Source: Pantoea sp.
GTDB lineage: Bacteria > Pseudomonadota > Gammaproteobacteria > Enterobacterales > Enterobacteriaceae
Assembly (NCBI RefSeq): GCF_028283705.1
Contig: NZ_JAPWKD010000022.1
Coordinates: forward strand, 62,001-126,000
Length of the DNA stretch: 64,000 nt
Direction: 5' to 3'
The position numbers were made by a program, and so were the translations under genes. Below the pieces are notes generated by a model. That model did not search any database, was not told where the DNA came from, and worked only from the letters and a program-made list of their open reading frames with translations. Of this stretch, positions 61,236 to 64,000 are shown piece after piece (position 1 is the stretch's first letter; each line of letters opens with the position of its first letter).

Positions 61236-63539
61236 ATGACCATGACGAGAAAACTGAGTTGGTTCACCGCCCTGCTGCTGGGCACCGCCACTGTGGCGCA
61301 GGCCGTACCGCAGCCCGCCGCCCCGGTTGCGCCCCAGGCCGCAGTTCAGACCGCGCTGCCGGTGGCAAATGACCTGCTGATGCCGAATGCGCCGCTGCGT
61401 GCCAGCCAGTTGCTGTTCAATCAGGTTGCGCCACCGCCGGGCAGCATGACGTTACGCGGCACGGTGCCAACCAGTCAGATTGAATTTGGCGTGCGCAGTG
61501 ATGAAGTGGTGACACGCGCACTGCTGACCCTCAACTATCGTCCGTCACCGGCGTTAATCCCGACGCTGTCGCAGCTTAAGGTCTATCTCAACGATGAACT
61601 GGTCAGCCTGATCACCCTCACCGCCGATCAGCTTGGCAAAGAGAACCAGGCTCAGCTGGCGATTGATCCGCGCTTTATCGGCGACTTTAACCGCATACGA
61701 CTGGAACTGGTCGGCCATTACGCCAACGTGTGCGAAAACCCGGCCAACAGCACCATCTGGCTGGATATCGGTAAAGAGAGCAAGCTCGACCTGACGCTGC
61801 AAAAGCTGCCGTTGAAAAACGATCTGTCGCATTTCCCGGAACCTTTCTTTGATAGCCGCGACAGCCGACCGTTGCAGCTGCCGATGGTGTTCCGCAGCGC
61901 ACCAGACCTGCAACAACAGCGCGCCGCTGCCATCCTCGCCTCTTACTTTGGCAGCAAAGCGCAATGGCGCGGCCAGACCTTCCCGGTGCTGTATAACCAG
62001 CTGCCGAAGGAACAGCACGCGGTGGTGTTCGCCACCAACGACCAACGCCCCGATTTCCTGAAGGATATGCCACCGGTGGATAAACCCACGGTGACGATGG
62101 TCAGCCAGCCGGATAATCCGTATGAGAAAATGCTGCTGATCCTTGGCCGCGATGACAAAGATTTGCTGACGGCGGTGGAAGGGATTGCTCAGGGTGAACT
62201 GCTACTGCGCGGCGATAGCTCGACGGTGGATAACGTCAAACTGCTGGCACCGCGCCAGGCCTACGATGCGCCGAACTGGGTACGCACCGACCGTCGCACC
62301 ACCTTTGGCGAACTGACGCAGTACCAGAACCAGCTCCAGGCAGACGGCCTGCAACCCAACCCGATCGCCCTGACGCTCAACCTGCCACCCGATCTGTTCC
62401 TGGTACGCGCGCGCGGTATCGATATGGACCTGATTTACCGCTACACCTCGCCGATTCAACAGGATGGCTCGCGTCTGGCGGTTCATCTGAACAACCAGTT
62501 TATGCAGGATTACCCGCTGACGCCGAAAGACACCGCAGCGAAGCAGATGCTGCACATTCCGCTGATTCAGGGGTTGCAGGATAGCAGCCGTCAGCTGACC
62601 ATTCCGGCGTTGCGCCTTGGCGTGGTTAACCAGCTGCGTTTCAACTTCGACTACGCCAACACCTTTATTGGCGGCACCGCCGATGGACGCTGCGAAACCG
62701 TCACCGCCGTTGACCATCATGTAGTGATTGATGATCACTCCAGCATCGATTTCTCCGGCTATCGTCATTACATCGAAATGCCGTCGCTGCGCGCCTGGGC
62801 CAACGCGGGCTTCCCGTACAGCCGCTACGCCGATTTGGCGCAGACGCTGGTACTGGTGCAGCCGAAACCGAACAACAGCGAAGTCACCACCCTGCTGAAT
62901 GCGATTGGCAGCATCGGTGCGCAAACCGGTTATCCGGCGCTGCGCGTGCAGGTCAGCGATGACTGGAGCAAAGCGAAAAACACCGATGCCGATCTGCTGA
63001 TGATCGGCAGCATCCCGGACGATCTCCAGGACGACCGCAAGATCAACGCTCTGGTCGCTGCCGCCCGCAGTTGGATCAATATGCCAACCCGCCAGGTCAG
63101 CGCACCGAATATTCGCGCCTCCGCCGCTGACCGCGCTGTCGAAAGCCAGACCACCATCAGCTCACGCGGGCCAATGGGGGTGATTGTCGGCTTCCAGTCT
63201 CCGCTCTTTGATCAGCGCAGCGTAGTGGCGCTGCTGGCCGACAGCCCGCGCGGCTGGGATCTGCTCAACAACGCGATGCAGGACAGCGGCAAACGCGCCG
63301 CCATTTTTGGTGCCGCCTCGATCATCCGTGAATCAGGCGTTTACAGCCTGCGCGTCGGCGATACCTACTACGTCGGCCACCTGCCATGGTGGGAGCGTCT
63401 GTGGAACATGCTGGCGACCCATCCGGTGTGGCTGGCGGTGTGCGCGACCCTGGTTGTGCTGCTGTTTGCGCTGATGACATGGCGTCTGATGCGTATGGTG
63501 AGTCGCCGTCGTCTGGCTGAAGACGAAGACGATGAATAA
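61236..63539 (+). CDS. bcsB: Cellulose synthase periplasmic subunit BcsB
   Basis: This 767-aa protein has a signal peptide (about residues 1-23, ending VAQA), alternating carbohydrate-binding and flavodoxin-like domains, and a C-terminal membrane anchor (about 735-755) followed by a charged tail. It guides cellulose through the periplasm and completes the BcsA active complex. Two nearby ATGs (61236 and 61242) are possible starts. Its last 8 nt overlap bcsC. Confidence 0.95.
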   Translation: MTMTRKLSWFTALLLGTATVAQAVPQPAAPVAPQAAVQTALPVANDLLMPNAPLRASQLLFNQVAPPPGSMTLRGTVPTSQIEFGVRSDEVVTRALLTLNYRPSPALIPTLSQLKVYLNDELVSLITLTADQLGKENQAQLAIDPRFIGDFNRIRLELVGHYANVCENPANSTIWLDIGKESKLDLTLQKLPLKNDLSHFPEPFFDSRDSRPLQLPMVFRSAPDLQQQRAAAILASYFGSKAQWRGQTFPVLYNQLPKEQHAVVFATNDQRPDFLKDMPPVDKPTVTMVSQPDNPYEKMLLILGRDDKDLLTAVEGIAQGELLLRGDSSTVDNVKLLAPRQAYDAPNWVRTDRRTTFGELTQYQNQLQADGLQPNPIALTLNLPPDLFLVRARGIDMDLIYRYTSPIQQDGSRLAVHLNNQFMQDYPLTPKDTAAKQMLHIPLIQGLQDSSRQLTIPALRLGVVNQLRFNFDYANTFIGGTADGRCETVTAVDHHVVIDDHSSIDFSGYRHYIEMPSLRAWANAGFPYSRYADLAQTLVLVQPKPNNSEVTTLLNAIGSIGAQTGYPALRVQVSDDWSKAKNTDADLLMIGSIPDDLQDDRKINALVAAARSWINMPTRQVSAPNIRASAADRAVESQTTISSRGPMGVIVGFQSPLFDQRSVVALLADSPRGWDLLNNAMQDSGKRAAIFGAASIIRESGVYSLRVGDTYYVGHLPWWERLWNMLATHPVWLAVCATLVVLLFALMTWRLMRMVSRRRLAEDEDDE

Positions 63540-64000
63540 AGCACGCGCGTTGCGGGTCAGCTTGCTGCTGGGCAGCACGCTAGGCATGCTGGCAGGTGCG
63601 GTCGCCGCCCCGGCTGGCCCGCAGGTGTCGCCGGTCGAATGGCTGCTGATGCAGATTCGCACCGGTGAATCGACCAACAAGTACGATCTGGTACAGCAGT
63701 CGCTGTACCGGCTGGAAAAAATCGACCCTGATAATCCCCAGGTGCTGGCGGCGCAGATCCGTATGGCGCTGCGTCAGGGAGATCAAACCAAAGCCAGGCA
63801 GTTGCTGGATGAACTGAAACGTGTGGCACCACAATCCGCTGCCGCCCGGGAATCCGCAGCCGGTCTGGCGTTGACCACAAGCGTTGGCCGCCAGCAGCTG
63901 CAACAGGCACGACTGCTGGCGGCTGCGGGCCGCCTCCCTGAAGCCAAAGCTGCCTGGGACACGCTATTTCACGGCGTCTTCCCGGATGTCACCACCGAGC
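63532..64000 (+). CDS. bcsC: Cellulose export protein BcsC, N-terminal part
   Basis: The frame starts at ATG 63532, eight nt inside the bcsB end, and is still open at the window edge (156 codons). The N-terminus is a signal peptide (MNKARALRVSLLLGSTLGML, cleavage after GAVAA), followed by TPR-like helices such as LYRLEKIDPDNPQVLAAQIRMA. This is the start of BcsC, the TPR scaffold and outer-membrane porin. The endoglucanase gene bcsZ, which lies between bcsB and bcsC in E. coli, is absent here. Confidence 0.9.
   Translation, partial: MNKARALRVSLLLGSTLGMLAGAVAAPAGPQVSPVEWLLMQIRTGESTNKYDLVQQSLYRLEKIDPDNPQVLAAQIRMALRQGDQTKARQLLDELKRVAPQSAAARESAAGLALTTSVGRQQLQQARLLAAAGRLPEAKAAWDTLFHGVFPDVTTE

Overview
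The window reads as chromosomal core DNA of a member of the Enterobacterales. Most predicted proteins are full-length orthologues of Escherichia coli proteins in long collinear blocks. Small differences in gene content (no rffGH inside the enterobacterial common antigen operon, no cyaY beside cyaA, no bcsZ between bcsB and bcsC) and recurring short palindromes at gene ends fit Erwiniaceae, Pantoea or Erwinia-like, better than Escherichia. The genus is an inference. No phage, insertion sequence, CRISPR array or integration scar is visible.

Layout. (1) 1-16.8 kb: end of a yehS-like gene, then the block yigM(bioP)-yigL-pldB, rhtB/rhtC, recQ, pldA, yigI, rarD, an AbrB-family membrane gene, corA with a long leader, uvrD with an SOS box, yigB, xerC, yigA (frameshifted), dapF and lptM. 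(2) 16.9-24.8 kb: cyaA diverging from hemCDXY, the small RNA gene glmZ with a sigma-54 promoter, an IHF site and three GlrR-type sites, then a four-tRNA operon (Arg-CCG, His-GTG, Leu-CAG, Pro-TGG). (3) 24.9-35.8 kb: the enterobacterial common antigen operon wecA-wzzE-wecB-wecC-wecD-wecE-wzxE-wecF-wzyE-wecG on the minus strand. (4) 36-43.3 kb: rho, trxA, rhlB, gppA, rep, ppiC. (5) 43.3-64 kb, joined to the previous block by a synteny break relative to E. coli: yhjG, pdeH (yhjH), kdgK, an extra alpha/beta hydrolase, yhjJ, dctA, pdeK (yhjK), and a class II cellulose cluster bcsG-F-E diverging from bcsR-Q-A-B-C. The window ends inside bcsC.

How it works together. The right-hand part is a motility-to-matrix switch region. 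A perfect-match sigma-28 promoter lies before the c-di-GMP phosphodiesterase gene pdeH. A second phosphodiesterase (pdeK, with a degenerate GGDEF domain) sits next to the cellulose genes, and their products BcsA (PilZ domain) and BcsE (RxGD motif) respond to c-di-GMP. The wec operon builds enterobacterial common antigen, another surface polymer. The left part holds DNA repair and replication helicases (recQ, uvrD, rep), chromosome dimer resolution (xerC), heme synthesis, cAMP synthesis and envelope phospholipid genes.

The most informative non-coding signals are the glmZ control region, the corA leader with a candidate corL-type leader ORF overlapping an 11-bp hairpin, the LexA box of uvrD, the CRP site of cyaA, the sigma-28 promoter of pdeH and the C-rich rho leader. 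I did not find a wholly unknown multi-gene system. The points most worth checking are the absences (cyaY, rffGH, bcsZ), the yigA frameshift, the inserted hydrolase and the palindrome family.
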